Assembly (NCBI RefSeq): GCF_900187605.1
Contig: NZ_FYEA01000021.1
Span: 3,258-48,708, forward strand
Reading direction: 5' to 3'
Length of the DNA stretch: 45,451 bases
Source: Pseudomonas sp. Irchel 3H7
GTDB lineage: Bacteria > Pseudomonadota > Gammaproteobacteria > Pseudomonadales > Pseudomonadaceae
Below the pieces are notes generated by a model. It was not told the origin of the DNA. It did not search any database and saw nothing but the letters and a program-made list of their open reading frames with translations. A program made the translations under genes and the position numbers. Below, one piece after another: positions 24,025 to 31,687 of the stretch; the stretch's first letter is position 1, and each line of letters starts with the position of its first letter.

Positions 24025-24037
24025 TTGGAGTAGGAAA

Positions 24038-24343
24038 ATGGCCAAGAAGAGCATGAAGAACCGTGAGCTGAAGCGTCAGCTCACTGTTGCCAAGTACGCC
24101 ACCAAGCGTGCAGCGCTGAAAGCTATCATCGTCGATCTGAACGCAAGTCCAGAAGCGCGTTGGGAAGCTACCGTAGCTCTGCAGAAGCAACCACGTGACG
24201 CAAGCGCTGCGCGCATGCGTAACCGTTGCCGCCTGACTGGTCGTCCGCACGGCGTTTACCGCAAGTTCGGCCTCGGCCGTAACAAGCTGCGTGAAGCTGC
24301 AATGCGTGGTGACGTACCAGGCCTGGTTAAAGCCAGCTGGTAA
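24038..24343 (+). CDS. rpsN: 30S ribosomal protein S14 (zinc-free form)
   Basis: S14 is a 30S head protein. The 101-residue form begins MAKKSMKNRELKRQ and has RMRNRCRLTGRPHGVYRKFG without the CxxC...CxxC knuckle, so it is the zinc-independent C-minus type. A longer in-frame start at 23972 falls inside rplE and is rejected; GGAGTAGGAAA precedes ATG 24038. Unlike the rest of this operon, it is followed by a 209-base gap that holds a terminator and a promoter. Confidence 0.97.
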   Translation: MAKKSMKNRELKRQLTVAKYATKRAALKAIIVDLNASPEARWEATVALQKQPRDASAARMRNRCRLTGRPHGVYRKFGLGRNKLREAAMRGDVPGLVKASW

Positions 24344-24404
24344 TTGTTGTCAAAGTCTCGATGTTCGGGTTCGCAAGAACCTGACCATCGGTGGCCTTGA
24401 ATCT

Positions 24405-24436
24405 GAATCAAGCCCCTTTTGGGGCTTGATTCATTT
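24405..24436 (+). terminator. Perfect hairpin terminator after rpsN
   Basis: GAATCAAGCCCC (24405-24416), TTTT loop, GGGGCTTGATTC (24421-24432) form a perfect 12-bp stem, followed by ATTT. It divides the spc operon after rpsN. The T-tract is short, so termination may be partial. Confidence 0.75.
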
Positions 24437-24454
24437 CTGGGGTGTGTCTAGAAT
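24426..24454 (+). promoter_or_regulatory. Sigma70 promoter of rpsH, with -35 inside the terminator stem
   Basis: TTGATT (24426-24431), 17-base spacer and TAGAAT (24449-24454). The -35 hexamer lies within the descending arm of the rpsN terminator stem. Predicted start is near 24461, giving a leader of about 92 bases before rpsH. Confidence 0.75.
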
Positions 24455-24552
24455 GACCGGCTCGCCTGAGCCCGTGTTTTTCATGCCCGGAAGTTCTCGG
24501 CGACAAGTAGTAGCCGCAAGGCTAATTTTTCTGTATTAGGAGCGTCTAGCCC

Positions 24553-24945
24553 ATGAGTATGCAGGACCCGTTAGCGGACATGCTAACTCGAATCCGTAAT
24601 GCCCAGATGGCTGAAAAGTCTGTCGTAAGCATGCCGTCTTCCACGCTGAAGGTGGCTGTAGCAAAAGTCCTGAAGGACGAAGGTTACATCGCGGATTTTC
24701 AGATCACCACCGACGCTAAGCCGTCGTTGTCCATCGAGCTGAAGTACTTCGAAGGCCGTCCGGTTATCGAAGAAGTGAAGCGCGTTAGTCGTCCAGGCCT
24801 GCGTCAGTACAAGTCCGTTGAAGATCTGCCGAAAGTTCGTGGCGGTCTTGGCGTGTCTATCGTCTCCACCAACAAAGGTGTGATGACGGATCGTGCTGCG
24901 CGCGCTGCCGGTGTCGGCGGCGAAGTTCTTTGCACTGTGTTCTAA
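24553..24945 (+). CDS. rpsH: 30S ribosomal protein S8
   Basis: S8 is a primary 16S rRNA-binding protein and the spc-operon autorepressor in E. coli. The protein has 130 residues, MSMQDPLADMLTRIRNAQMA at the start and the GVMTDRAARAAGVGGEVLC motif at the end. TTAGGAG precedes the ATG. In this genome rpsH seems to open a transcription unit of its own. Confidence 0.98.
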   Translation: MSMQDPLADMLTRIRNAQMAEKSVVSMPSSTLKVAVAKVLKDEGYIADFQITTDAKPSLSIELKYFEGRPVIEEVKRVSRPGLRQYKSVEDLPKVRGGLGVSIVSTNKGVMTDRAARAAGVGGEVLCTVF

Positions 24946-24957
24946 GGGGGGATAAGC

Positions 24958-25491
24958 ATGTCTCGCGTCGCTAAGAACCCCGTTAAGCTGCCAGCCGGTG
25001 TCGAAGTAAAATTCGCAGGCCAACAGCTTTCGGTGAAGGGTGCCAAGGGTACTCTTGAACTGAACATCCATTCGTCCGTTGAGATCGTTGAAGAAGCTGG
25101 TGAGCTGCGTTTCGCTGCTCGCAATGGCGATCAACAAACTCGCGCAATGGCCGGTACCACGCGTGCGTTGGTAAACAACATGGTCCAAGGCGTAAGCCAA
25201 GGCTTCGAGCGCAAGCTCCAGCTGGTCGGTGTTGGTTACAAGGCGCAAGCAAAAGGCACGGTTTTGAACCTGGCCCTTGGCTTCTCGCACCCAGTGGATT
25301 ACGAACTGCCGGAAGGCATCACCGCTGAGACTCCTAGCCAGACCGATATCCTGATCAAGGGCATCGATAAGCAGCTGGTAGGTCAAGTGGCCGCTGAGAT
25401 CCGCGACTTCCGTCCACCAGAGCCGTACAAAGGCAAAGGTGTGCGCTACGCGGACGAAGTCGTCCGTCGTAAAGAAGCCAAGAAGAAGTAG
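24958..25491 (+). CDS. rplF: 50S ribosomal protein L6
   Basis: L6 lies near the GTPase centre and the sarcin-ricin loop. The 177-residue protein consists of two similar halves. The family signature PEPYKGKGVRYADE is near the C-terminus (about residues 158-171). AAGGGGGG precedes the ATG. Confidence 0.98.
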   Translation: MSRVAKNPVKLPAGVEVKFAGQQLSVKGAKGTLELNIHSSVEIVEEAGELRFAARNGDQQTRAMAGTTRALVNNMVQGVSQGFERKLQLVGVGYKAQAKGTVLNLALGFSHPVDYELPEGITAETPSQTDILIKGIDKQLVGQVAAEIRDFRPPEPYKGKGVRYADEVVRRKEAKKK

Positions 25492-25501
25492 GGCATAGCA
25501 A

Positions 25502-25852
25502 ATGACCGACAAAAAAGTTACTCGACTGCGTCGCGCTCGCAAAGCACGCCTGAAAATGCACGAACTCGAAGTCGTGCGTCTCTGCGTGTTCCGCTCGTCG
25601 CAGCACATCTACGCCCAGGTCATCTCGGCCGACGGCAACAAAGTCCTGGCAAGCGCCTCGACTTTGGATAAAGAACTGCGTGATGGCGCCACTGGCAACA
25701 TCGACGCGGCCACAAAGGTTGGCCAGCTGGTCGCTACGCGTGCTAAGGCCGCTGGCGTCTCGCAAGTGGCTTTCGACCGCTCTGGCTTCAAGTACCACGG
25801 CCGCGTTAAAGCGCTGGCTGATGCTGCTCGTGAAGCTGGGCTGGAGTTCTAA
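25502..25852 (+). CDS. rplR: 50S ribosomal protein L18
   Basis: L18 carries 5S rRNA into the 50S subunit with L5. The protein has 116 residues, a basic N-terminus (MTDKKVTRLRRARKARLKMH) and a conserved RSGFKYHGRVKALADAAREA end. The rpsE start follows after 3 bases. Confidence 0.98.
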   Translation: MTDKKVTRLRRARKARLKMHELEVVRLCVFRSSQHIYAQVISADGNKVLASASTLDKELRDGATGNIDAATKVGQLVATRAKAAGVSQVAFDRSGFKYHGRVKALADAAREAGLEF

Positions 25853-25855
25853 GTT

Positions 25856-26356
25856 ATGTCAAATAACGACCAAAAGCGCGACGAAGGCTACATTGAGAAG
25901 CTGGTTCAAGTTAACCGCGTAGCCAAAACCGTTAAAGGCGGCCGTATCTTCACTTTCACCGCGTTGACCGTGGTTGGTGATGGTAAAGGGCGTGTTGGCT
26001 TCGGCCGTGGCAAGTCGCGTGAAGTGCCTGCTGCGATCCAGAAGGCAATGGAAGCTGCTCGCCGCAACATGATCCAAGTTGATCTGAACGGCACCACTCT
26101 GCAGTACGCAATGAAGTCCGCTCACGGCGCTTCGAAGGTGTACATGCAGCCTGCTTCTGAAGGTACCGGTATCATCGCTGGCGGCGCTATGCGTGCTGTC
26201 CTCGAGGTTGCTGGTGTTCAGAACGTTCTGGCCAAGTGCTACGGCTCGACTAACCCGGTAAACGTGGTTCACGCCACTTTCAAAGGTTTGAAAGCTATGC
26301 AGTCTCCTGAATCCATTGCCGCCAAGCGTGGCAAAAGCGTCAAGGAGATCTTCTGA
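25856..26356 (+). CDS. rpsE: 30S ribosomal protein S5
   Basis: S5 lines the mRNA entry and contributes to fidelity. It has 166 residues. The N-terminal double-stranded RNA-binding-like domain includes [20 protein letters not shown] and [21 protein letters not shown]-terminal S5 domain includes [20 protein letters not shown]. Loop residues linked to spectinomycin resistance (around VKGGR) appear wild type. Confidence 0.98.
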
Positions 26357-26358
26357 TC

Positions 26359-26535
26359 ATGGCTACCGTTAAAGTAACGCTGATCAAAAGCATGACCGGC
26401 CGCATCCCTAACCACAAACTGTGCGTTAAGGGTCTGGGTCTGCGTCGCATCGGTCACACTGTAGAAGTCCAGGATACTCCCGAGAATCGCGGGATGATCA
26501 ACAAGGCTTACTACATGCTGCGTGTCGAGGGTTAA
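26359..26535 (+). CDS. rpmD: 50S ribosomal protein L30
   Basis: L30 is a small 50S protein. I read 58 codons from ATG 26359 ([20 protein letters not shown]) to TAA 26533-26535, with the family motif [20 protein letters not shown]. It sits in its normal slot between rpsE (2-base gap) and rplO (3-base gap). Confidence 0.97.
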
Positions 26536-26538
26536 TCG

Positions 26539-26976
26539 ATGAAACTCAATGATCTGAGTCCAGCGCCGGGTTCCCGTCGCGAAAAGCATCGTCCGGGCCG
26601 TGGTATCGGTAGCGGTTTGGGTAAGACTGGTGGCCGTGGTCACAAAGGTCAGACCTCCCGCTCCGGTGGCACCATCGCTCCAGGCTTTGAAGGCGGTCAA
26701 CAGCCGCTGCATCGTCGCCTGCCGAAGTTCGGTTTCGTTTCCCTGAAAGCCATGGATCGCGCAGAAGTGCGTTTGTCCGAGTTGGCTAAAGTGGAAGGCG
26801 ACATCGTCACCGTGCAGTCCCTGAAAGATGCCAACGTGATCAACGTCAACGTACAGCGTGTGAAAATCATGCTGTCCGGTGAAGTGACTCGCGCTGTCAC
26901 TATCGGCAAGGGAATCGGCGCCACCAAAGGTGCGCGTGCGGCTATCGAAGCAGCTGGCGGCAAGTTCGAGGAATAA
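26539..26976 (+). CDS. rplO: 50S ribosomal protein L15
   Basis: L15 is a late-assembly 50S protein. The protein has 145 residues: a long basic Gly-rich N-terminal extension (RPGRGIGSGLGKTGGRGHKG) that enters the rRNA core, then a globular C-terminal domain. The secY ATG follows its stop codon directly, without a gap, so SecY translation is probably coupled. Confidence 0.98.
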   Translation: MKLNDLSPAPGSRREKHRPGRGIGSGLGKTGGRGHKGQTSRSGGTIAPGFEGGQQPLHRRLPKFGFVSLKAMDRAEVRLSELAKVEGDIVTVQSLKDANVINVNVQRVKIMLSGEVTRAVTIGKGIGATKGARAAIEAAGGKFEE

Positions 26977-28305
26977 ATGGCTAAGCAAGGTGCTCTCTCT
27001 GCGCTCGGCAAAGGCGGTATGTCTGAACTCTGGGCTCGTCTGCGTTTTCTGTTCCTGGCGATTATCGTCTACCGAATAGGCGCACACATCCCGGTTCCAG
27101 GTATCAACCCGGACCGACTCGCAGACCTGTTTCGACAGAATGAGGGGACCATTCTTAGCTTGTTCAACATGTTCTCCGGCGGCGCGCTGGAACGGATGAG
27201 CATCTTTGCACTGGGGATCATGCCGTACATTTCGGCATCGATCATCATGCAACTGATGACCGCCGTCAGCCCGCAGCTGGAGCAGTTGAAGAAGGAAGGT
27301 GAAGCTGGCCGTCGCAAGATCAGCCAGTACACCCGCTACGGCACCGTCGTCCTCGCTCTCGTTCAGGCTATTGGCATGTCCATTGGTCTGGCGGGGCAGG
27401 GCGTTGCGTTCACTGGTGACTTTGGCTTCCATTTCGTCGCGGTATCCACTTTTGTGGCTGGTGCGATGTTCATGATGTGGCTGGGTGAGCAGATTACTGA
27501 GCGTGGTGTAGGTAACGGTATCTCGATGTTGATTTTTTCGGGTATCGTCGCCGGTCTTCCGAGAGCAATCGGGCAGTCTTTCGAGTCTGCGCGTCAGGGT
27601 GATATCAACATCTTCGCCTTGGTTGCCATCGGTTTGCTGGCAGTAGCGATTATCGGTTTTGTGGTGTTCATTGAGCGTGGTCAGCGTCGTATCGCTGTTC
27701 ACTACGCCAAGCGTCAGCAGGGCCGCAAGGTTTTTGCTGCGCAGACAAGCCACTTGCCGCTTAAGGTGAACATGGCCGGTGTTATTCCGGCTATTTTCGC
27801 GAGCAGCATTTTGCTGTTCCCGGCTTCGCTGGGTGCCTGGTTTGGTCAGTCTGAAGGTATGGGCTGGTTGCAGGACATCTCGCAGTCGATCGCTCCTGGT
27901 CAGCCGTTGAATATTCTGCTGTTTAGTGCAGGGATTATTTTCTTCTGCTTCTTCTATACGGCGTTGATGTTCAATCCGAAAGACGTAGCGGAAAACCTGA
28001 AGAAGTCCGGTGCCTTTATTCCGGGCATCCGTCCAGGTGAGCAGTCTGCGCGCTACATTGATGGCGTTCTGACCCGCTTGACCATGTTCGGTGCTCTTTA
28101 CATGACGGCCGTGTGCCTGTTGCCCCAGTTCCTGGTGGTTGCAGCAAACGTTCCGTTCTACCTTGGCGGGACCTCGTTGCTGATCGTGGTCGTGGTTGTG
28201 ATGGACTTCATGTCCCAAGTACAATCGCACCTCGTTTCGCACCAGTACGAATCCCTGATGAAGAAAGCCAACCTGAAGGGTTACGGCAGCGGCATGTTGC
28301 GCTGA
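26977..28305 (+). CDS. secY: Preprotein translocase subunit SecY
   Basis: SecY forms the inner-membrane protein-conducting channel with SecE and SecG. The 442-residue protein has about ten hydrophobic segments. They include the first around LRFLFLAIIVYRIGAHIPVPG, the plug region with IFALGIMPYISASIIMQL, and the cytoplasmic loop ERGQRRIAVHYAKRQQGR. It starts immediately after rplO. Length and motifs are typical. Confidence 0.98.
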   Translation: MAKQGALSALGKGGMSELWARLRFLFLAIIVYRIGAHIPVPGINPDRLADLFRQNEGTILSLFNMFSGGALERMSIFALGIMPYISASIIMQLMTAVSPQLEQLKKEGEAGRRKISQYTRYGTVVLALVQAIGMSIGLAGQGVAFTGDFGFHFVAVSTFVAGAMFMMWLGEQITERGVGNGISMLIFSGIVAGLPRAIGQSFESARQGDINIFALVAIGLLAVAIIGFVVFIERGQRRIAVHYAKRQQGRKVFAAQTSHLPLKVNMAGVIPAIFASSILLFPASLGAWFGQSEGMGWLQDISQSIAPGQPLNILLFSAGIIFFCFFYTALMFNPKDVAENLKKSGAFIPGIRPGEQSARYIDGVLTRLTMFGALYMTAVCLLPQFLVVAANVPFYLGGTSLLIVVVVVMDFMSQVQSHLVSHQYESLMKKANLKGYGSGMLR

Positions 28306-28332
28306 GTACCCATAAGGTTCGAGGAGTTGGTG

Positions 28333-28449
28333 ATGAAAGTTCGTGCATCGGTGAAAAAGCTGTGCCGTAACTGCAAGATTATTCGCCGCGAAGGTGTTGT
28401 TCGAGTAATTTGCAGCGCGGAACCGCGTCACAAACAGCGCCAAGGCTGA
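28333..28449 (+). CDS. rpmJ: 50S ribosomal protein L36 (zinc-binding form)
   Basis: I read 38 codons from ATG 28333 to TGA 28447-28449: [20 protein letters not shown] onward. C11, C14, C27 and H33 form the zinc ribbon, so this is the C-plus type. GAGGAG precedes the start. It is the last gene of the spc set and is followed by a hairpin and a new promoter. Confidence 0.97.
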
Positions 28450-28466
28450 GTGTGATCCGCTTGAAG

Positions 28467-28500
28467 CCCGGCAGCTAGTGCGCTGCCGGGTTGATTATTT
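28467..28500 (+). terminator. Hairpin terminator after rpmJ
   Basis: CCCGGCAGC (28467-28475), a 6-base loop and GCTGCCGGG (28482-28490) give a perfect 9-bp stem, followed by TTGATTATTT. The interrupted T-tract is also the -35 region of the next promoter. Confidence 0.75.
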
Positions 28501-28519
28501 GTTATTACAGCGATATTAT
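28491..28519 (+). promoter_or_regulatory. Sigma70 promoter of the alpha operon (rpsM)
   Basis: TTGATT (28491-28496), 17-base spacer, TATTAT (28514-28519). The -35 begins at the base after the terminator stem. Predicted start near 28526 leaves about 53 bases of leader before rpsM, shorter than the E. coli alpha leader that folds into the S4-binding pseudoknot. Confidence 0.8.
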
Positions 28520-28578
28520 CTCGCGCCCTATTTCTTGGCTTCCGGGGCGTAGGTAGCTGTCAATTGGAGTCCCACTGA

Positions 28579-28935
28579 ATGGCCCGTATTGCAGGCGTTA
28601 ACATTCCAGATAACAAGCACACTGTTATCTCGCTGACCTACATCTATGGTGTTGGTCGCACTACTGCGCAGAAAATTTGCGCAGAGACTGGGGTAAACCC
28701 AGCCGCAAAGATCAAAGATCTGAGCGACGAGCAGATTGAGCAATTGCGTGGCGAAGTGGCGAAGTTCACCACTGAAGGTGACCTGCGTCGCGAAATCAAC
28801 ATGAAAATCAAGCGTTTGATGGACCTCGGTTGCTACCGTGGTCTGCGTCATCGTCGTGGTCTTCCAGTACGCGGTCAGCGTACCAAGACTAACGCGCGTA
28901 CCCGTAAAGGTCCGCGTAAGCCGATCCGCAAGTAA
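28579..28935 (+). CDS. rpsM: 30S ribosomal protein S13
   Basis: S13 is a 30S head protein bridging to the 50S subunit. The 118 residues start MARIAGVNIPDNKHTVISLT and end in a basic tail with RGLPVRGQRTKTNARTRKGP. TTGGAG precedes ATG 28579. It is the first gene of the alpha operon. Confidence 0.98.
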   Translation: MARIAGVNIPDNKHTVISLTYIYGVGRTTAQKICAETGVNPAAKIKDLSDEQIEQLRGEVAKFTTEGDLRREINMKIKRLMDLGCYRGLRHRRGLPVRGQRTKTNARTRKGPRKPIRK

Positions 28936-28965
28936 TCGCCCACGCGAATCGACAGGAAATTAATC

Positions 28966-29355
28966 ATGGCAAAACCTGCTGCTCGTCCTCGTAAAAAAGT
29001 TAAAAAGACAGTGGTTGATGGCATCGCCCACATCCATGCTTCTTTTAACAACACAATCGTGACCATCACCGACCGTCAAGGTAACGCGCTTTCTTGGGCT
29101 ACCTCTGGTGGTTCGGGTTTCCGCGGTTCCCGCAAGTCCACCCCGTTTGCTGCTCAAGTAGCTGCTGAACGTGCTGGTCAAGCTGCGCTGGAATATGGCC
29201 TGAAAAACCTCGACGTCAACGTCAAAGGTCCAGGTCCAGGTCGTGAATCCGCAGTCCGCGCTTTGAACGGCTGTGGCTACAAGATCGCCAGCATCACCGA
29301 CGTGACGCCAATCCCGCACAACGGGTGCCGTCCGCCGAAGAAGCGCCGCGTGTAA
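28966..29355 (+). CDS. rpsK: 30S ribosomal protein S11
   Basis: S11 lies on the 30S platform near the mRNA exit. The protein has 129 residues with a basic N-terminus (MAKPAARPRKKVKKTVVDGI) and the conserved GPGPGRESAVRALNGCGYKI and IPHNGCRPPKKRRV. CAGGAAA precedes the ATG. Confidence 0.98.
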   Translation: MAKPAARPRKKVKKTVVDGIAHIHASFNNTIVTITDRQGNALSWATSGGSGFRGSRKSTPFAAQVAAERAGQAALEYGLKNLDVNVKGPGPGRESAVRALNGCGYKIASITDVTPIPHNGCRPPKKRRV

Positions 29356-29373
29356 TCCAGGAGATTGTAAAGA

Positions 29374-29994
29374 ATGGCTCGTTACATTGGTCCAAAATGC
29401 AAACTCGCTCGTCGCGAAGGCACCGATCTCTTCCTGAAGAGCGGCGTGCGCGCGATCGAATCGAAGTGCAACATTGAAGCAGCACCTGGTATCCACGGCC
29501 AACGCCGCGGTCGCCAGTCCGACTACGGCACCCAACTGCGTGAAAAGCAGAAGGTCCGTCGTATCTACGGCGTTCTCGAGCGTCAGTTCAGCGGCTACTA
29601 CAAAGAAGCTGCTGGCAAGAAAGGTGCAACCGGTGAAAACCTGCTGCAACTGCTCGAATGCCGTCTGGACAACGTTGTATACCGTATGGGCTTTGGTTCG
29701 ACTCGTGCCGAATCCCGTCAACTGGTATCGCACAAGTCGATCAGCGTTAACGGTCAGACCGTAAACGTTCCGTCGTATCAGGTTCGTGCTGGTGACGTGG
29801 TTGCAGTTCGCGAGAAAGCAAAAAACCAACTTCGCATTGTCCAAGCTCTCGATCTGTGTGCCCAACGTGGCCGCGTAGAATGGGTAGAAGTAGACACTGA
29901 GAAGAAGTCGGGCGTTTTCAAGAACGTTCCTGCTCGCAGTGATCTGTCCGCCGACATCAACGAAAGCCTGATTGTCGAGCTCTACTCCAAGTAA
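29374..29994 (+). CDS. rpsD: 30S ribosomal protein S4
   Basis: S4 initiates 30S assembly, acts in fidelity, and represses the alpha operon in E. coli. The 206-residue product begins MARYIGPKCKLARREGTDLF. It has the S4 RNA-binding domain around RLDNVVYRMGFGSTRAESRQ to VNGQTVNVPSYQVRAGDVV (about residues 94-150). CCAGGAG precedes the ATG. Confidence 0.98.
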   Translation: MARYIGPKCKLARREGTDLFLKSGVRAIESKCNIEAAPGIHGQRRGRQSDYGTQLREKQKVRRIYGVLERQFSGYYKEAAGKKGATGENLLQLLECRLDNVVYRMGFGSTRAESRQLVSHKSISVNGQTVNVPSYQVRAGDVVAVREKAKNQLRIVQALDLCAQRGRVEWVEVDTEKKSGVFKNVPARSDLSADINESLIVELYSK

Positions 29995-30016
29995 GGGCTA
30001 GAAAATAGGTGCATCC

Positions 30017-31018
30017 ATGCAGATTTCGGTAAATGAGTTCCTGACACCCCGCCATATTGATGTGCAGGTTGTCAGTCCAACCCGCGCCAAGATCACTCTC
30101 GAGCCTCTCGAGCGTGGTTTTGGCCACACCCTGGGCAACGCGCTGCGACGCATCCTGTTGTCCTCAATGCCCGGCTGCGCAGTAGTCGAGGCCGAGATTG
30201 ACGGTGTGCTCCACGAGTACAGCGCCATCGAAGGTGTACAGGAAGACGTAATTGAAATCCTGTTGAACCTTAAAGGTCTGGCCATCAAGCTGCACGGTCG
30301 TGACGAAGTTACGCTGACCTTGTCGAAGAAGGGTTCGGGGGTGGTTACCGCTGCCGATATTCAGCTGGATCATGATGTCGAGATCGTTAATCCCGATCAC
30401 GTAATCGCTAACCTGGCGTCTAACGGCGCCCTGAACATGAAGCTCACCGTAGCTCGTGGTCGTGGTTATGAACCAGCAGACTCGCGTCAGAGCGATGAAG
30501 ACGAAAGCCGCAGCATCGGTCGCTTGCAGCTCGACTCTTCGTTCAGCCCGGTTCGCCGTATCGCATACGTGGTGGAAAACGCCCGTGTCGAACAGCGTAC
30601 TAACCTGGACAAGCTGGTTATTGATCTGGAAACCAACGGTACTCTGGATCCTGAAGAGGCTATCCGCCGCGCTGCAACCATTCTGCAACAGCAGTTGGCT
30701 GCGTTCGTCGACCTCAAAGGTGACAGTGAGCCAGTGGTTGTCGAGCAGGAAGACGAGATCGATCCGATCCTGCTTCGCCCGGTTGACGATCTGGAACTGA
30801 CTGTACGTTCGGCTAACTGCCTTAAGGCGGAAAACATCTACTACATCGGTGACCTGATTCAGCGCACCGAAGTGGAGCTGTTGAAGACTCCGAACCTGGG
30901 CAAGAAATCCTTGACTGAAATCAAGGACGTTCTGGCCTCCCGCGGTCTGTCCCTCGGCATGCGCCTCGACAACTGGCCGCCTGCAAGTCTTAAGAAGGAC
31001 GACAAGGCGACTGCCTGA
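30017..31018 (+). CDS. rpoA: DNA-directed RNA polymerase subunit alpha
   Basis: Alpha dimerises to start polymerase assembly and contacts UP elements and activators. Length 333 residues. The N-terminal domain (about 1-235) has LEPLERGFGHTLGNALRRIL. An acidic linker contains EEQ-type sequence EPVVVEQEDEIDP. The C-terminal domain (about 250-333) has ELTVRSANCLKAENIYYIGD and LGKKSLTEIKDVLASRGLSL. It lies between rpsD and rplQ as usual. The ribosome binding site is weak, so some translational coupling to rpsD may exist. Confidence 0.99.
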   Translation: MQISVNEFLTPRHIDVQVVSPTRAKITLEPLERGFGHTLGNALRRILLSSMPGCAVVEAEIDGVLHEYSAIEGVQEDVIEILLNLKGLAIKLHGRDEVTLTLSKKGSGVVTAADIQLDHDVEIVNPDHVIANLASNGALNMKLTVARGRGYEPADSRQSDEDESRSIGRLQLDSSFSPVRRIAYVVENARVEQRTNLDKLVIDLETNGTLDPEEAIRRAATILQQQLAAFVDLKGDSEPVVVEQEDEIDPILLRPVDDLELTVRSANCLKAENIYYIGDLIQRTEVELLKTPNLGKKSLTEIKDVLASRGLSLGMRLDNWPPASLKKDDKATA

Positions 31019-31060
31019 TCGTCGTAATCACCGAACGTAGTGTTTGGTAAGGAATGAACC

Positions 31061-31447
31061 ATGCGTCATCGTAAAAGTGGTCGTCACCTGAGCCGCACCA
31101 GCTCGCACCGCAAGGCCATGTTTCAAAACATGGCGGTGTCGCTGTTCGAGCACGAGCTGATCAAAACTACTCTGCCAAAAGCCAAAGAACTGCGCCGCGT
31201 TGCTGAGCCGCTGATCACTCTGGCCAAGACAGACAGCCTGGCTAACCGCCGTCTGGCTTTCGACCGTACTCGTTCGAAAGCTATCGTTGGTAAGCTCTTC
31301 AACGACCTGGGCAAGCGTTACGCTACCCGTGAGGGTGGCTACCTGCGCATCCTCAAGTGCGGTTTCCGCACTGGCGACAACGCGCCTATGGCGTACGTCG
31401 AGTTGGTTGATCGTGCTACTGCTGGCGAAGCTGTATCCGCCGAGTAA
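31061..31447 (+). CDS. rplQ: 50S ribosomal protein L17
   Basis: L17 lies near the tunnel exit. The 128-residue protein begins MRHRKSGRHLSRTSSHRKAM and has the conserved FEHELIKTTLPKAKELRRVA. AAGGAA precedes the ATG. It is the last gene of the alpha operon, closed by a terminator 22 bases on. Confidence 0.98.
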   Translation: MRHRKSGRHLSRTSSHRKAMFQNMAVSLFEHELIKTTLPKAKELRRVAEPLITLAKTDSLANRRLAFDRTRSKAIVGKLFNDLGKRYATREGGYLRILKCGFRTGDNAPMAYVELVDRATAGEAVSAE

Positions 31448-31468
31448 GACGTCAGTCTGAAACGAAGA

Positions 31469-31492
31469 ACCGGGCCTAGCGCCCGGTTTTTT
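31469..31492 (+). terminator. Terminator of the alpha operon
   Basis: ACCGGGC (31469-31475), CTAGC loop, GCCCGGT (31481-31487), followed by TTTTT. Canonical intrinsic terminator after rplQ. Confidence 0.93.
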
Positions 31493-31567
31493 GTGTCCGC
31501 AGAAAAACGCGCCGTTCGTACAAGCTTCTGACACTGTTCTGTTGTCACTATGTGCCGGGATACATGA

Positions 31568-31604
31568 TTAGTAATTATCTATCGATGCCTACAAGTTAAT
31601 GAAT
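31568..31604 (+). promoter_or_regulatory. Weak OxyR-like element upstream of the catalase gene
   Basis: TTAG-N7-CTAT at 31568-31582 sits in an imperfect palindrome (GATTAG, central TAATTA, CTATC). It resembles half of the OxyR pattern ATAG-N7-CTAT-N7-ATAG-N7-CTAT. The two expected downstream boxes match poorly (TACA and GAAT), but the array would end exactly at the candidate -35. Tentative. Confidence 0.3.
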
Positions 31605-31633
31605 TTGTGGCTGTCACATGGATGATCAATACT
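31605..31633 (+). promoter_or_regulatory. Candidate promoter of the catalase gene
   Basis: TTGTGG (31605-31610), 17-base spacer and AATACT (31628-31633). It matches consensus weakly in the -35, as expected for an activated promoter. Predicted leader is about 48 bases. Confidence 0.4.
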
Positions 31634-31687
31634 TCCCAGCAAGCCGATTAGCCGGCAGTTTCAAGACTGACAGAGGAAGAAGACCGT

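Noticed and set aside
26269..28443. Minus-strand open frame of 724 codons opposite secY, rplO and rpmD.
   Set aside because: Same codon-bias artefact; composition (rich in His, Gln, Asn, Arg) is that of a reverse-complement shadow.
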